A stretch of DNA of 64,000 nucleotides from JALZVT01 sp964634815 (GTDB lineage: Bacteria > Pseudomonadota > Gammaproteobacteria > Pseudomonadales > Azotimanducaceae), in NCBI GenBank assembly GCA_964634815.1, contig CAZWMD010000011.1, forward strand, positions 1 through 64,000, written 5' to 3'. The notes under the pieces were generated by a model. That model did no database searches. It was not told the origin of the DNA and saw only the letters and a program-made list of their open reading frames with translations. Numbering within the stretch: the stretch's first letter is position 1; each line of letters starts with the position of its first letter. The position numbers were made by a program, and so were the translations under genes. This document shows, one piece after another, positions 18,107 to 27,689 of the stretch.

Positions 18107-19177
18107 TCAGGCCCGATGATCTGGGCCGGTTAAGCCCAGGTTGTTGCCCTCGAGGATGCGCTCAGCACGATAGCTGCTGCGCACCAGCGGACCAGAGGCG
18201 ACTTCCATAAAGCCAAGCTCCAGGCCAAGCTCACGGTAGGCGGCAAACTGTTCCGGCGTCACCCAGCGCTCGATAGCCAGATGATTGGGTGTTGGCCGCA
18301 GGTATTGTCCCAGGGTAAGAACGTCGACCTTGGCCTGGCGTAAATCCCGCATGGTGGCTTCGATTTCTGCATCAGTCTCTCCCAAGCCGAGCATCAAGCT
18401 CGATTTGGTTAGCACTTGCGGGCGGTGGGCCTTAGCAAATCGCAGAACATCCAGCGTTAATTCGTAACCCGCGCGCGGGTCTCTCACCGGATGAGTGAGT
18501 CGCTCGACGGTTTCGATGTTTTGGGCAAATACCTCAAGGCCTGAATCCACAACCGTCGCAATGTCTCTTTCTACGCCGGAAAAATCTGGCGTAAGCGCTT
18601 CCACAGCGGTTTGTGGATTTACTTCCTTAATCGCCTGAATACAGGCTGCATAGTGGCCAGCGCCACTATCAGCAAGATCGTCGCGATCAACGGAGGTAAG
18701 AACGATGTAGCGCAGGTTCATTAGGCGTACGGTTTCTGCTGCCTGTTGGGGCTCGTTGTTGTCGAGCCATCCCTTGGGGTTGCCTGTATCTACCGCGCAA
18801 AATCGGCACGCTCGAGTGCATACAGCGCCCATAAGCATGATGGTGGCGGTGCCGTTGTTCCAGCACTCGCCAATGTTGGGGCAATGAGATTCTTCGCACA
18901 CCGTTGACAGGGCGTTGTCGTGTACTGCTCGTTTCACCTTGTTGAACCCGGCACCACTCGGAACACTGACTCGCAACCAGGGTGGCTTTCTGCTGGAGAG
19001 TTCAGGTGCTGAATCGGTTGCGATGAGAGGGGCTGCATTTTGATCGGCCGATTGACGAGATGGCTTGATGCCATCTTTGATCGCGCTGAACCCTTGCGAG
19101 GTTCTGTACTTGCCGCCAGCCTTTAGTACTTTTGGTAAAGCTTTTGGCGTTTCTGCGGGAGTGTCTTGATTCTTCAT
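18107..19177 (-). CDS. lipA: Lipoyl synthase
   Basis: Radical SAM enzyme inserting two sulfurs into octanoyl groups on lipoyl domains. The auxiliary cluster cysteines are in CEESHCPNIGEC, the radical SAM cluster in CTRACRFC, and the C-terminal serine motif in RSSYRAE. The length of 356 includes an N-terminal extension of about 35 residues, rich in Lys/Ser. Its product is needed by the E2 of the bkd operon at 49.6 kb. It lies nine bases downstream of the ABC exporter gene on the same strand and probably shares its transcript. No lipB is present here. Confidence 0.96.
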   Translation of the reverse strand: MKNQDTPAETPKALPKVLKAGGKYRTSQGFSAIKDGIKPSRQSADQNAAPLIATDSAPELSSRKPPWLRVSVPSGAGFNKVKRAVHDNALSTVCEESHCPNIGECWNNGTATIMLMGAVCTRACRFCAVDTGNPKGWLDNNEPQQAAETVRLMNLRYIVLTSVDRDDLADSGAGHYAACIQAIKEVNPQTAVEALTPDFSGVERDIATVVDSGLEVFAQNIETVERLTHPVRDPRAGYELTLDVLRFAKAHRPQVLTKSSLMLGLGETDAEIEATMRDLRQAKVDVLTLGQYLRPTPNHLAIERWVTPEQFAAYRELGLELGFMEVASGPLVRSSYRAERILEGNNLGLTGPDHRA

Positions 19178-19186
19178 AGCTTTAGT

Positions 19187-21094
19187 TTACACCTCCTGAA
19201 ACTGCAACTCGTGTAGCTGCTTGTAAACCCCGTTAGCAGTTAAAAGTTCCTGGTGTGTTCCCAGTTCGGCGATCTTGCCGTCCTTGAGTACAAGAATCCG
19301 GTCCGCTTCCTGAATGGTTTGCAGGCGGTGGGCGATGATTATGGAAGTGCGCTCACTGGTGAGTTTCTCAAGAGCATCCTGAATGAGCAATTCCGTTTCG
19401 GTATCGATGCTGGCGGTTGCCTCGTCCAGCACAAGTATCTCTGGGTCTGCGGCGAGCACCCGGGCGAAGGCGAGTAGTTGTCTCTGTCCCTGTGACAGGT
19501 TCTGGCCGCGTTCAGACAGCTCTGTGTCATACCCCTTGGGCAGGGCAGAGATAAACTCATGCGCATTTACCGTAATCGCAGCCTGCTCAGCTTTGGCCCG
19601 GTTTATCAATGGATCACCAAGGGCGATATTGTCGTAGACCGTGCCCGAAAAAATATGAAAGTCCTGCAACACTACGCCAACCCGGCGACGCAAATCATTG
19701 GTGTGAATGGAATTGAGATCTATTCCATCGAGAAAAATGCTGCCATCTTCAAAATCATAGAATCGAGAGAGTAACCTGATGAGAGTGCTTTTCCCTGAGC
19801 CTGTGGGGCCAACGATCGCCAGTTTTTCGCCTGCCTGGATATGCACACTCACATTGTCGAGCACCGCTATGTTAGAAACATAGTTAAACGAAAGATTGCG
19901 GAATTCGATGCTGCCCTGGAGTCTTTTGGGCAGCGGTTGCGGGTTGGCCGGCTCATGAATTTTTTCATCCCAATCCATGGCCTGGAAAATGCGTTCACCG
20001 CTTGCCATCGCTCGGAACAACACATTGGTTTGCTCACCCAGTGCGACAATGGGTTGAAACAGCATATCTATGAATCGGGTGAAAAGGATGGCGCCACCAA
20101 GGGTGATTTCGTTCTGGATCACTTCTGGCGCCGAGTACCAAACAATAACGCCAATGGCGATGGAACCCATGGAATCATTGAATGCACCATAGAAAGTCTC
20201 CAGGCGCATCGATCGGGTTTCCCAGAAGCGATTTTCCCGGTTGATATCGTTGTAGTGCTCGAGATTGGTTTCTTCTCGGCCCGATAGCTGAACGACCTGC
20301 AGGCCCGCAAGGTTTTCCTGCATGTACTGATTAAGTGACGACAAGCTCATGCGCACCTTTCGAAAAAGCTGTCGAGTAGCGCGGCGGAATAAATAGGTGA
20401 CTAACGCCATGATGGGCATGGCCAGCAGCAGGTATCCGGTGAGCACCGGATCTACGCTGAGCATAATTGCCAGGGCGACAAAGAAGGGCACAAATTCACC
20501 TATCAGTGTGCCAATCCCACGCAGTAGCTCGTACAGCGCCTCCACGTCATTGGTGACCCGAGTCATAACGCGGCCAACAGCTACCCGGTCATAAAATGAG
20601 GCAGGGCGAGTTTCGAGGTGGCGAAACAGATCAAGCCTCAGGTCTCTCAGCCCGTTTATCACAGAGGCGATGAGCGTTTGACGATGGGCGTGGCCGATCA
20701 CTGCCCAGCAAATTTGAACGATGGCATACAGAATACACGCAGCAACCAGTGGTGTGACCTGCAGGGATACCGCAAGCCAGTCAGTTAGATCGATGAGCCC
20801 CAGATCCGGCGTCAGACTGTTGGTCTCTCCACGCAGGATATGGTCGATAACCACCACAGAAATAATGACCGGCAACATAACGTGCAGCGTTGACCAAAGT
20901 AGAACCAGCACAGCGGACAGTGCAAACATGGCCTTGTACGGCTTCATCCATCCAAGAATGCGGCCGAGTAGTGACATGTTGAGTACGGTGCCGGAGAGCT
21001 CGGCGTCGAACATGCTGTAGTCGCGGGTTTCGGCCGTTGAAGTCTTAGGCGCCGGCGGACTTTTGTCGGTGGCTTTTAAGCTGGCCTCAGTCAT
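19187..21094 (-). CDS. ABC exporter half-transporter, MdlB-like
   Basis: Inner-membrane exporter subunit with six membrane segments (residues ~50-340) fused to an ATPase: Walker A GPTGSGKSTL, signature LSQGQRQLLAFARVL, Walker B ILVLDEATASID with the catalytic Glu. ATG 21094 gives 635 residues and an ATGACTGA overlap of eight bases with its partner; the in-frame start at 21157 is unlikely. The signature has Q in place of the first G (LSQGQ), as in heterodimers of the MdlAB, LmrCD and TM287/288 type. The substrate is unknown, perhaps lipids or drugs. Confidence 0.92.
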   Translation of the reverse strand: MTEASLKATDKSPPAPKTSTAETRDYSMFDAELSGTVLNMSLLGRILGWMKPYKAMFALSAVLVLLWSTLHVMLPVIISVVVIDHILRGETNSLTPDLGLIDLTDWLAVSLQVTPLVAACILYAIVQICWAVIGHAHRQTLIASVINGLRDLRLDLFRHLETRPASFYDRVAVGRVMTRVTNDVEALYELLRGIGTLIGEFVPFFVALAIMLSVDPVLTGYLLLAMPIMALVTYLFRRATRQLFRKVRMSLSSLNQYMQENLAGLQVVQLSGREETNLEHYNDINRENRFWETRSMRLETFYGAFNDSMGSIAIGVIVWYSAPEVIQNEITLGGAILFTRFIDMLFQPIVALGEQTNVLFRAMASGERIFQAMDWDEKIHEPANPQPLPKRLQGSIEFRNLSFNYVSNIAVLDNVSVHIQAGEKLAIVGPTGSGKSTLIRLLSRFYDFEDGSIFLDGIDLNSIHTNDLRRRVGVVLQDFHIFSGTVYDNIALGDPLINRAKAEQAAITVNAHEFISALPKGYDTELSERGQNLSQGQRQLLAFARVLAADPEILVLDEATASIDTETELLIQDALEKLTSERTSIIIAHRLQTIQEADRILVLKDGKIAELGTHQELLTANGVYKQLHELQFQEV

Positions 21095-22829
21095 TTTTTT
21101 CGTCCTGAGCGCCTTCTCGCTGAATACGTTCGAGATCAGCGTAGATACCGCCAGCACTCAATAACTCCCGGTGCGATCCTTGCTCGACGATCTTGCCAGC
21201 CTCAAGGATAATGATCCGGTCTGCATGGCGAGCGGTGGATACCCGGTGTGAGACAAGGAGTGTTGTCTGATTTTTTCGTAACTCGCGGAGCTGTCGGAGA
21301 ATGTGCTCTTCGGTGGCAGTGTCTACGCTGGCAAAGCAATCATCGAGTAGAAGTATGGGGGCGTGTCGGATCAAACCCCGCGCCAGTGTCGCGCGCTGTT
21401 TCTGTCCGCCCGAGAGTGTCACACCACGCTCGCCGACCAGAGTATCGAGACCATCAGGGAATCGCTCCAGAGTATGTCGCAGATCCGCTGCGTCCGCCGC
21501 CTGCCAAATACTCTCCAGATCCCGGGTTGTGTCGTCGTACGTGATGTTATTGGCGATATTGTCTGCGAACAGGAAAGGATCCTGGGGCACCAGGGCAATC
21601 TGGGCTCGAAGCTGGGCGAGCGGATAATCAAGCACACTATGTCCATCAACAAGCACGCTGCCAGCGGGTGCGTCTGCCAGACGTACGAGCTGCCGCATTA
21701 GTGTGGTTTTACCGGAGCCAACACGCCCCATGACTGCAACTGTTTCTCCTGCTTCGATCTCGAAAGTTACACCAGCCAGGGAATCTGTTGTTGCTTCGGG
21801 GTAACGGTACACAAGGTTGTTAAAGGCAATGTCACCGCTGATGTGTGCTGGCGTACTGCCACTGGGCTGGTCTGGATGTTCGGGGGCCATATCCAGAACT
21901 TCAAACAGTCTGTCACTGGCAACGGCAGCACGTTGGAACAGATTGACTATAAAGCCGGCAACCCGAAACGGCTGCACAACCATGGCCACGTAAGTGAAAA
22001 AAGCGACAAATGTTCCGATGCTGATCTGTTGATCGATCACAAGCGAACCGCCATAACCCAGGATCGTAATGGTGCAAATGGCCACGGTGGAGGGCATGAC
22101 AGCGGTCATCAGAGAATTTATTCGTGCCTGGCGGAAAAAAGAATTTGCGTAAGCCTGATTGGTTGCGGCAAAGCGGTTTATCTCATTGTTCTCTTGCACC
22201 ATTGCTTGAATGGTCCGGATGCCTGAGAGGTTTTCTTGCACTTGAGCGCTCATTTGCGACATGCGTTCTTGTACCGCGACAGAGCTCAAACCCATCTCGC
22301 GGCTGGAATAGTAGGCGTACCAAACTACAAAAGGCATCGGCGGAAGAATGAGAAACGTGAGATCGGGGGACAGTTGCCACATGTAGTAGAAGCCGACAAA
22401 AGTGGCAAATAGCAGAATTACGAGAAGAATCGTGCCCATCGAGAAGAGTCTCTGGATGAGTGAGATGTCTGATACGGCGCGGGTCATCATGTCTCCGACG
22501 CCGTAGCGGTTGAAAAACGCCTGACCCTGATGTTGCAAGGTTTGAAACAGGCGAGTCCGGGCATCAAAGGCAACCCGGAGACCGGCCTGGCGGACCATGT
22601 AACGGGCAGCAGAAACGATCACAAAGCGTGCGATCACAGCGCCGATTATTCCCAGGACTGGCATAGTAACGTCGGCGTTGCCAGCGGCCATACGATCAAT
22701 GCCCTCACGCAAAAACAGAGGGACCTGAGCTTCGAAGATGCGCGCGCCGAGAAAACACAGTATGCCGAGCAACAACAAACCGAAGTGATTTCTTGCAAAT
22801 TCCGAGAGGCGCCAGAGCGACTTCCACAT
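21087..22829 (-). CDS. ABC exporter half-transporter, MdlA-like, degenerate catalytic site
   Basis: Partner subunit: six membrane segments (residues ~15-310) and an ATPase with Walker A GRVGSGKTTL, canonical signature LSGGQKQRATLARGL, and Walker B ILLLDDCFASVD. The usual Walker B glutamate is Asp here, so the ATP site built from this Walker A/B and the partner's altered signature should be non-hydrolytic, while the other composite site is canonical. That is the standard asymmetric exporter design. It starts 23 bases downstream of asnS and overlaps the second subunit by eight bases. Confidence 0.92.
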   Translation of the reverse strand: MWKSLWRLSEFARNHFGLLLLGILCFLGARIFEAQVPLFLREGIDRMAAGNADVTMPVLGIIGAVIARFVIVSAARYMVRQAGLRVAFDARTRLFQTLQHQGQAFFNRYGVGDMMTRAVSDISLIQRLFSMGTILLVILLFATFVGFYYMWQLSPDLTFLILPPMPFVVWYAYYSSREMGLSSVAVQERMSQMSAQVQENLSGIRTIQAMVQENNEINRFAATNQAYANSFFRQARINSLMTAVMPSTVAICTITILGYGGSLVIDQQISIGTFVAFFTYVAMVVQPFRVAGFIVNLFQRAAVASDRLFEVLDMAPEHPDQPSGSTPAHISGDIAFNNLVYRYPEATTDSLAGVTFEIEAGETVAVMGRVGSGKTTLMRQLVRLADAPAGSVLVDGHSVLDYPLAQLRAQIALVPQDPFLFADNIANNITYDDTTRDLESIWQAADAADLRHTLERFPDGLDTLVGERGVTLSGGQKQRATLARGLIRHAPILLLDDCFASVDTATEEHILRQLRELRKNQTTLLVSHRVSTARHADRIIILEAGKIVEQGSHRELLSAGGIYADLERIQREGAQDEKND

Positions 22830-22852
22830 GACTTACTGCTCTGTTTGCGGGT

Positions 22853-24247
22853 TTAGAATGGGGCGCTGTTGGGGACTCGCGGAAATGGAATAGCGTCGCG
22901 AATGTTCTCCATACCAGTGACGTAGAGCACCAGTCGCTCGAAGCCGAGACCAAATCCTGCGTGGGGTACGGTGCCGTAGCGGCGCAGATCTCGATACCAC
23001 CAGAGCTCTTCCTTAAGCGTTGGATCCAGCATGCGAGCGTCTAGCACCTCAATGCGTTCTTCGCGCTGCGACCCCCCAATGAGTTCACCTACCCCTGGTA
23101 CGAGGACGTCCATAGCTGCCACGGTTTTTTCATCATCGTTAAGACGCATGTAAAACGCCTTTATGTCTTTGGGGTAATTGGTCACGACAAGGGGTCCACC
23201 CACTTCCTCCTCGCAAAGGAATCGTTCGTGTTCACTCTGCAGGTCGGTTCCCCATTGCACTGGAAACTCAAACTTTTTTCCGCTGTTTTGTAATACGCTG
23301 ATGGCGTCGGTGTAGTCGAGCTGCTGAAAGCTGGACTCAATAACGTTCTCCAGCCGGCTTATTGCCTGTTTGTCGATCCTGTCGGCGAAGAACTGCATGT
23401 CATCACCGTAGTTTGCAAGTAGTTCCTTGAAGACTGACTTTAGAAAATCCTCAGCAAGTTCGGCGTTGTTTGCCAGGTTTGCAAAGGCGATTTCCGGTTC
23501 GATCATCCAGAATTCGGCCAGATGACGGCTGGTGTTTGAGTTTTCAGCGCGGAATGTGGGACCAAAGGTGTACACCTTGGACATGGCCAGCGCGTAACTC
23601 TCAAGGTTTAGCTGCCCGGATACGGTCAGAAAAGTCTCAGTGCCAAAAAAATCCTGCTCGTAGCTGCCTGGCTGCGTATCGCGGTTAACCGCGTCAAGGG
23701 TGCTCACCCGGAAGAGTTCCCCGGCTCCCTCACAGTCACTGGCTGTGATTATTGGAGTATTCACCCAAAAAAAGCCGTTTTGGTTAAAGTAATTGTGCAC
23801 GGCTTGAGCCAGACCATGTCTAACACGAGCGATAGCCCCAAACGTATTGGTGCGCGCGCGCAAATGGGCGGTTGTACGTAGGAACTCAAAAGTATGGCGC
23901 TTTTTTGCGATTGGGTAGGTTTCGGGGTCATCGATATCGCCAATCAGTACGACGTCATCTGCCTGAATCTCAACGCTCTGGCCTTTACCCTGGGATGCAA
24001 CGAGTTTTCCCGACACCGCTACTGCACAACCGGTGTTCAACTCAGTGATCTGGGGGTAGTTGGCCAATTTTTCGTCAGCAACGATCTGGATAGCGTCGAA
24101 GCAGGAGCCATCGTGGACCTGTAGGAAAGAGAACCCGCCCTTGGATGTCCGTCGGGAACGTAGCCAGCCCTTAATCTGTACGGTTGTTTCGAGGGCAATT
24201 TCACCCGAAAACAGCGTTTTTAACGACGGATAGACATCAAACGACAT
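22853..24247 (-). CDS. asnS: Asparaginyl-tRNA synthetase
   Basis: Class II synthetase charging tRNA-Asn; 464 residues. N-terminal OB-fold anticodon domain (VQIKGWLRSRRTSKGGFSF), motif 2 around TFGPTFRAENSNTSRHLAEF, and motif 3 GFGLGFERLVLYVTGM, where Gly-Phe-Glu-Arg is class-typical. The length and the absence of a GAD domain separate it from AspS. It heads a minus-strand run that continues into the heterodimeric ABC exporter and lipA. An AT-rich 172-base spacer divides it from the divergent DUF3014 gene. Confidence 0.96.
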   Translation of the reverse strand: MSFDVYPSLKTLFSGEIALETTVQIKGWLRSRRTSKGGFSFLQVHDGSCFDAIQIVADEKLANYPQITELNTGCAVAVSGKLVASQGKGQSVEIQADDVVLIGDIDDPETYPIAKKRHTFEFLRTTAHLRARTNTFGAIARVRHGLAQAVHNYFNQNGFFWVNTPIITASDCEGAGELFRVSTLDAVNRDTQPGSYEQDFFGTETFLTVSGQLNLESYALAMSKVYTFGPTFRAENSNTSRHLAEFWMIEPEIAFANLANNAELAEDFLKSVFKELLANYGDDMQFFADRIDKQAISRLENVIESSFQQLDYTDAISVLQNSGKKFEFPVQWGTDLQSEHERFLCEEEVGGPLVVTNYPKDIKAFYMRLNDDEKTVAAMDVLVPGVGELIGGSQREERIEVLDARMLDPTLKEELWWYRDLRRYGTVPHAGFGLGFERLVLYVTGMENIRDAIPFPRVPNSAPF

Positions 24248-24419
24248 AACTCAAGTAACCTGGCTCGGATCGGGGCACAATGATAGTGTAATTTGCTTCC
24301 TCTGTGACCGCTCGGTTAGCCAGATGAGGCGCCGATATGGAACGCCTAGATACGCCTAGGTAGGATAGGGAGCATTCCGAAGTTCTAATGAATTTATTGA
24401 GCCAAGAGCTTTAAGACAC

Positions 24420-25280
24420 ATGCAGTTCAGATACCTTGTTTTCGGTTTGCTTCTCGCAGGCATTTTTGTCGGAGTCAGTTGGGTTAACAACCAGCCGGGT
24501 ATTGCCCCGGTTCGAATGTCACCAGACTCCAAGCCAAAATATTCTGAGCAACCCGCTACCGATGATGCCGTGTCTCGCGATAGCGAGGCCCAACGGCCCT
24601 TTGTGTTGGATGAACCCGCAGCGACGCAGAAGAGCATTCTTCCGCATCTAAATGACAGTGATCAGTGGGTTCGCTCAGAGCTCAGCGAAACTGCCTTACC
24701 CTGGCTTGCCGAAACAGAGCTGGTGAGGACCGCTGCAACGATTCTGGAAAATGCCGCGCGCGGAGAAATTCCTCGCAAACAACTCGGATTTCTTGCCCCC
24801 AAAGGTCGGTTTCAAGTGCGCAAAATAGGCAGTTTGATTCAGGTTGATCCGGAGTCGTACAACCGTTACACGCCCTTCGTCAAAACGCTTCAGAAATTAC
24901 CCCCTGAGAAAGCCGCTGCGATGTTCAACATGGCAGAGCCTTTGCTGGCAGAGGCGGTGCGTGAGTTGGGCGCAACGGGCGTCAGCCCGCGGGACCTGGT
25001 CTATACAGCGCTGGGGGTTGCTCTGGATACGCCTCGGGTAGATGCGGCTACCACCCTTAGGCAGCCTAAGGTGGTCTATACCTATGCGAACAAGGAACTG
25101 GAGGAGTTGCTGCCGCTGCAAAAGCAGTTACTCCGGCTTGGGCCGCGCAATTTACATACTCTAAGGCTTTGGCTCGAAGACTTTGGGATAGCGCTATCGC
25201 CGGTGACTGCACTCGAAGACGAAGAGCCGGTGGCAGGCGTTGGGGCAGATGATCTGTCGGCAGGGCCCTCGGGTACCTAA
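24420..25280 (+). CDS. DUF3014 family membrane-anchored protein
   Basis: Function unknown. A single N-terminal membrane anchor (YLVFGLLLAGIFVGVSW) is followed by about 50 residues of linker, then the DUF3014 core: LPHLNDSDQWVRSEL, GRFQVRKIGSLIQVDPESY, NRYTPFVKTL, LAEAVRELG, VVYTYANKELEELLP and LLRLGPRNLHTLRLWL. The 286 residues match the family. It faces the periplasm by prediction. The 3' end overlaps the convergent histidine kinase gene by four bases. No operon partner is evident; adjacency to the exosortase locus may be chance. Confidence 0.82.
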   Translation: MQFRYLVFGLLLAGIFVGVSWVNNQPGIAPVRMSPDSKPKYSEQPATDDAVSRDSEAQRPFVLDEPAATQKSILPHLNDSDQWVRSELSETALPWLAETELVRTAATILENAARGEIPRKQLGFLAPKGRFQVRKIGSLIQVDPESYNRYTPFVKTLQKLPPEKAAAMFNMAEPLLAEAVRELGATGVSPRDLVYTALGVALDTPRVDAATTLRQPKVVYTYANKELEELLPLQKQLLRLGPRNLHTLRLWLEDFGIALSPVTALEDEEPVAGVGADDLSAGPSGT

Positions 25281-26938
25281 CTGCCGTTAAACTCAAGTCG
25301 AAAATGCGCTCCCGTCGTTTGTTCTTCTGACTGTTCTTCTGGCTGGGAACTATTCAATATCAGATCTATGGTTCCACGTTGGCTTTCGATCAGTCGGCTC
25401 GCAATGGCCAAACCGAGGCCTGTGCTGCCCTTGGTTTTGGCGGTGGTGAAAAACGGCTGCAACACCTTTTTCTGATTGCCTGGTGAAATACCGACTCCGT
25501 TGTCGATCACGTCCACAACAATCTTGTTGGGCCTGGACGGACTGCGGCTTAGCTGTAGCCGTATCGAGGTGGTACTTTTGCCGTGAACGAGTGAGTTTTC
25601 GATGATTTGAGTGAGTGCCGCGTCTACTGCGTCTTTGTTGGCGGCGGCTTTTAACTCATCATCAGGTAATCTCAAAACGATGTCACACTGCTCCTGATAG
25701 CGCTTGGCTAATGCCTTTAAAAGCTCGTTCAGATTGGTGGTGGCGCCCTGGGTGGATTCCTGCATGTCCGCTTTGGCCAGCTGCAATAGTGAGTTCGTCA
25801 AACGATGCAAGTGAGTGACATCGCCATCCATGTTGCGCAGAAATTTTTGGCGTTGTGCCGCATTCATGCCCTCACCGTGATCTTCAAACATTTCTATTGC
25901 ACCGCGTAGCGCGGTAAGAGGCGTTTTGAACTCGTGGGAAACATGACGCGCAAATTCCTGAACATAGCGACGACGATCTTCGAGACTTCTACCCATCTCT
26001 GTGATCTGCTCGCCTAGTGCTGCAATCTCTGCGGTGCCTCCGGGTGTAAGATTATCCATCGCTCTTTCATCGCCAAGACTGACTCGACGTGCCAGCTCTT
26101 GCATTTTTTCGATTGGCCGGACCACCGTACGGGAGGTCACAAAAGCGATCAGTATCACCACACCAAGAAGTAGGGCGATGGCGTAAGCCAGTAGCTTTCG
26201 CTTTGCGTAAAGAGCCTGAATGATGTTTGCTGGGGTGCGGGAGAGCAAAACAGCGCCGACAACACGGTCTTCGAAGAAAATGGGCATTGCGACAAAAGCC
26301 CGGACACCGGTTGTTCTACTGACAGACTGGAGTGGCGTCTGAGTGACTGGATCTTCTTTGGTTCGTAGTCGACTGACGTGGTTGCCGTTCAGAGCTTGTG
26401 TAACCTCCTGAGTGTTATCCAGCAGTAAGTAACGATCTTCTCCCGTGGTTGCAACCACAATGCCCTGATGATCGACAATGCGGATTGCTGCGAGCGTCAT
26501 CCGCTGCGCGTCTTTGAGAATAGACTCCAGATCCTGACCAATTATGTAGGCCAGAGAATCTGGTTTTGTTCCTTCAGGTAAAGATTTGGGTTCTGGTTGG
26601 GGGGGTAGAATATTCGAATCGACCAGATCCAGAATGGGAGCTCGGTATTGCCACAGCTTTTCCGGATCCGTTTTGCGCGCAAGCTCTTTGCTGTGCTGGT
26701 CAAGTTCGCTGGTGTTTCCAGATGGTTGTTCGTAGGCCAGCACTCGATCAAATGCGTTGCGATAGGCGGCGGCGATAAAGGCAGCCTGGGCGATGAGTTC
26801 TGATTCGGTTTGCCGCACGAGGGCACTTTCGTACAATCGCATGACCTGAATGCCGGCCAGGGGTAAAGCCAGAACCAACAGGTTCAGAAACACCAGCACG
26901 GTCCGCAAACGAGGGCGCAGACGAGAAAAAAGCGCCAC
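25277..26938 (-). CDS. Membrane sensor histidine kinase
   Basis: Sensor of a two-component pair; 553 residues. The first membrane helix is at residues ~12-33. A large periplasmic sensing region of about 220 residues follows, with VRIVDHQGIVVATTGEDRY-like PAS/Cache character; then a second helix (LLAYAIALLLGVVILIAFV), HAMP, the phospho-acceptor motif HVSHEFKTPLTALRG, and a HATPase domain with IENSLVHGK, DNGVGI and GSTGLGLAIA. GTG 26938 shares one base with the regulator stop (TAGTG). It is encoded divergently from the exosortase gene and is a candidate regulator of that locus. Confidence 0.92.
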   Translation of the reverse strand: MALFSRLRPRLRTVLVFLNLLVLALPLAGIQVMRLYESALVRQTESELIAQAAFIAAAYRNAFDRVLAYEQPSGNTSELDQHSKELARKTDPEKLWQYRAPILDLVDSNILPPQPEPKSLPEGTKPDSLAYIIGQDLESILKDAQRMTLAAIRIVDHQGIVVATTGEDRYLLLDNTQEVTQALNGNHVSRLRTKEDPVTQTPLQSVSRTTGVRAFVAMPIFFEDRVVGAVLLSRTPANIIQALYAKRKLLAYAIALLLGVVILIAFVTSRTVVRPIEKMQELARRVSLGDERAMDNLTPGGTAEIAALGEQITEMGRSLEDRRRYVQEFARHVSHEFKTPLTALRGAIEMFEDHGEGMNAAQRQKFLRNMDGDVTHLHRLTNSLLQLAKADMQESTQGATTNLNELLKALAKRYQEQCDIVLRLPDDELKAAANKDAVDAALTQIIENSLVHGKSTTSIRLQLSRSPSRPNKIVVDVIDNGVGISPGNQKKVLQPFFTTAKTKGSTGLGLAIASRLIESQRGTIDLILNSSQPEEQSEEQTTGAHFRLEFNGS

Positions 26939-27615
26939 TAGGCTTCCAAACGGTAGCCAACACCGTGACTGGTTTGAATAATTTCTGCGCCGAGCACACG
27001 CAGTTTATCGCGCAAGCGCCTGATGTGACTATCGATGGTTCTGTGGCTAACGACTCGTTTACCGGGGTAAGCGCCGCGCATTAGTTCGTCTCTTTCGAAT
27101 ACCTTGCCAGGTCGACTGGCCAGAAGATTGAGAATTGAAAACTCGGTTGCTGTCAGGGTCATTGGTTTCCCGGCCCATTTTGCACTACGGCCTACGGGGT
27201 CGATGAACAGCTCGCCTACGTTTATCGCAGCATCCTCGTTTACTCTCCGCGGGCGGCGCAGAATCGCTCTGATCCGTGCGAGCAACTCGCGGGGACTGAA
27301 AGGTTTGCTCACATAGTCATCTGCACCCATTTCCAACCCGATGATCCGGTCGATCTCTTCATCTTTGGAACTGAGAAACAGAATTGGCACTTCCGAAGAG
27401 CGCCGTAATTCATTACAGACTTCGATTCCATCCTTTTCAGGCATGAGTACGTCAAGCACGATTAGGTCGTAGGTTGTTATTTTGGCCAGGCGCAGCGCTT
27501 CTACACCATCGGCAGCTTCATCGATGGAGAAACCGGCCTGACCCAGCGAGTATCGCAACACTTCGCGGATGTGTGGATCGTCATCGACGATGAGAAGGTA
27601 GGGTGATTTTGCCAT
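26938..27615 (-). CDS. OmpR-family response regulator
   Basis: Receiver domain (residues 5-120: DDDPHIREVL, phospho-acceptor Asp in DLIVLDVLMPEKDG, KPFSPRELLAR) joined to an OmpR/PhoB winged helix (TATEFSILNLLASRPGKVF, SHRTIDSHIRRLRDKL, SHGVGYRLE). 225 residues. It is first of the kinase pair and lies 74 bases from the divergently read exosortase gene, so one regulator-bound spacer could serve both directions. The target genes are inferred only from position. Confidence 0.93.
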   Translation of the reverse strand: MAKSPYLLIVDDDPHIREVLRYSLGQAGFSIDEAADGVEALRLAKITTYDLIVLDVLMPEKDGIEVCNELRRSSEVPILFLSSKDEEIDRIIGLEMGADDYVSKPFSPRELLARIRAILRRPRRVNEDAAINVGELFIDPVGRSAKWAGKPMTLTATEFSILNLLASRPGKVFERDELMRGAYPGKRVVSHRTIDSHIRRLRDKLRVLGAEIIQTSHGVGYRLEA

Positions 27616-27689
27616 GAGAGCAGTCTAGCACCGGACTTCGCAAATTCGCTGCTATTCGTCGTTGTTGCACAAAATCTGCACTGAAGGGC

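Noticed and set aside
18111..18130. GGCCC/GGGCC inverted repeat between the GGT-like gene and lipA
   Set aside because: Only a 5-bp stem and no T-run; too weak for a terminator call.
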